Positions 5,383-5,466 of a DNA stretch of 5,466 nt are shown in pieces (the stretch's first letter is position 1; the number at the start of each line of letters is the position of its first letter). Below the pieces are notes generated by a model that had not been told where the DNA came from, did not search any database, and saw nothing but the letters and a program-made list of their open reading frames with translations. The translations under genes were made by a program, and so were the position numbers. This DNA comes from JBCAWW01 sp039024315 (GTDB taxonomy: Bacteria; Bacteroidota; Bacteroidia; J057): contig JBCCQN010000336.1 in the NCBI GenBank assembly GCA_039024315.1, positions 1-5,466 of the forward strand, in the 5' to 3' direction.

Positions 5383-5466
5383 CAACCGCTTTGGGAAAAA
5401 GCACTTGAAAAACGAGATCAAAAAGTGGTGTAAAAGCTGCTTGAAGATATAGCGGAGACAGCCTGA

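Larger units (their letters stand above)
5152..5466 (+). other. Untranslated leader, probably of a stable-RNA operon beyond the window
   Basis: No ORF of useful length and no tRNA or 16S sequence is present up to the end. The region holds three promoter-hairpin units and, between P1 and P2, a further dyad (AGTTG 5201-5205 with CAACT 5217-5221). Tandem strong promoters plus a boxA-like site in a long untranslated stretch are what is expected upstream of an rRNA operon, but a ribosomal-protein or tRNA operon would also fit. The final 60 bases show nothing I recognise. Confidence 0.45.

Noticed and set aside
5403..5466. Start of a 16S rRNA or tRNA gene at the right edge
   Set aside because: No 16S 5' end motif such as GAGTTTGATC and no tRNA T-loop or acceptor pairing is visible; the RNA gene, if any, begins outside the window.

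Overview
The window looks like chromosomal DNA of a Bacteroidota bacterium, probably a Saprospiraceae/Lewinella-like or Cytophagales-like lineage. This rests on four things: no start has a convincing Shine-Dalgarno; three signal peptides end in an Ala|Gln cleavage site typical of the phylum; the right end carries copies of the Bacteroidota housekeeping promoter (TTTG, 19-21 bp, TAnnTTTG); and the large LRR gene has an N-terminal domain of a type I recall from Bacteroidota secreted proteins. The lineage is inference. No phage, transposon, CRISPR or tRNA sequence was seen.

Layout: (1) 1-97 is the end of an intergenic region with a long AT-rich inverted repeat. (2) 98-1329 holds two genes joined by an ATGA stop/start overlap: a coiled-coil lipoprotein and a small exported protein. 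They are followed by a probable rho-independent terminator (1345-1387). (3) 1330-1512 is a gap with several dyads but no clear promoter. (4) 1513-5039 holds a second ATGA-coupled pair: a 286-aa exported protein of unknown function and an 889-aa exported leucine-rich-repeat (LRR) protein. (5) 5040-5466 is non-coding. It has a pair of inverted DnaA-box-like 9-mers, then three tandem Bacteroidota-type promoters about 115 bp apart. Each promoter is followed by a small GC-clamped hairpin, and the first also by a boxA-like sequence. This resembles the promoter/leader region of an rRNA or other stable-RNA operon that would begin just past the window.

All four proteins appear exported (one lipoprotein, three Sec substrates). 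None has an obvious enzyme motif, and the LRR protein ends without an obvious type IX secretion C-terminal domain. Two observations tie the genes together. The small protein at 757-1329 appears to be a stand-alone homologue of the N-terminal domain of the LRR protein. The LRR protein itself consists of three tandem cassettes, each starting with a Trp-Trp...Trp helix and ending with a Pro...Val-Leu/Val-Tyr cap. A cell-envelope protein-interaction or scaffold system fits, but its function cannot be read from the sequence.
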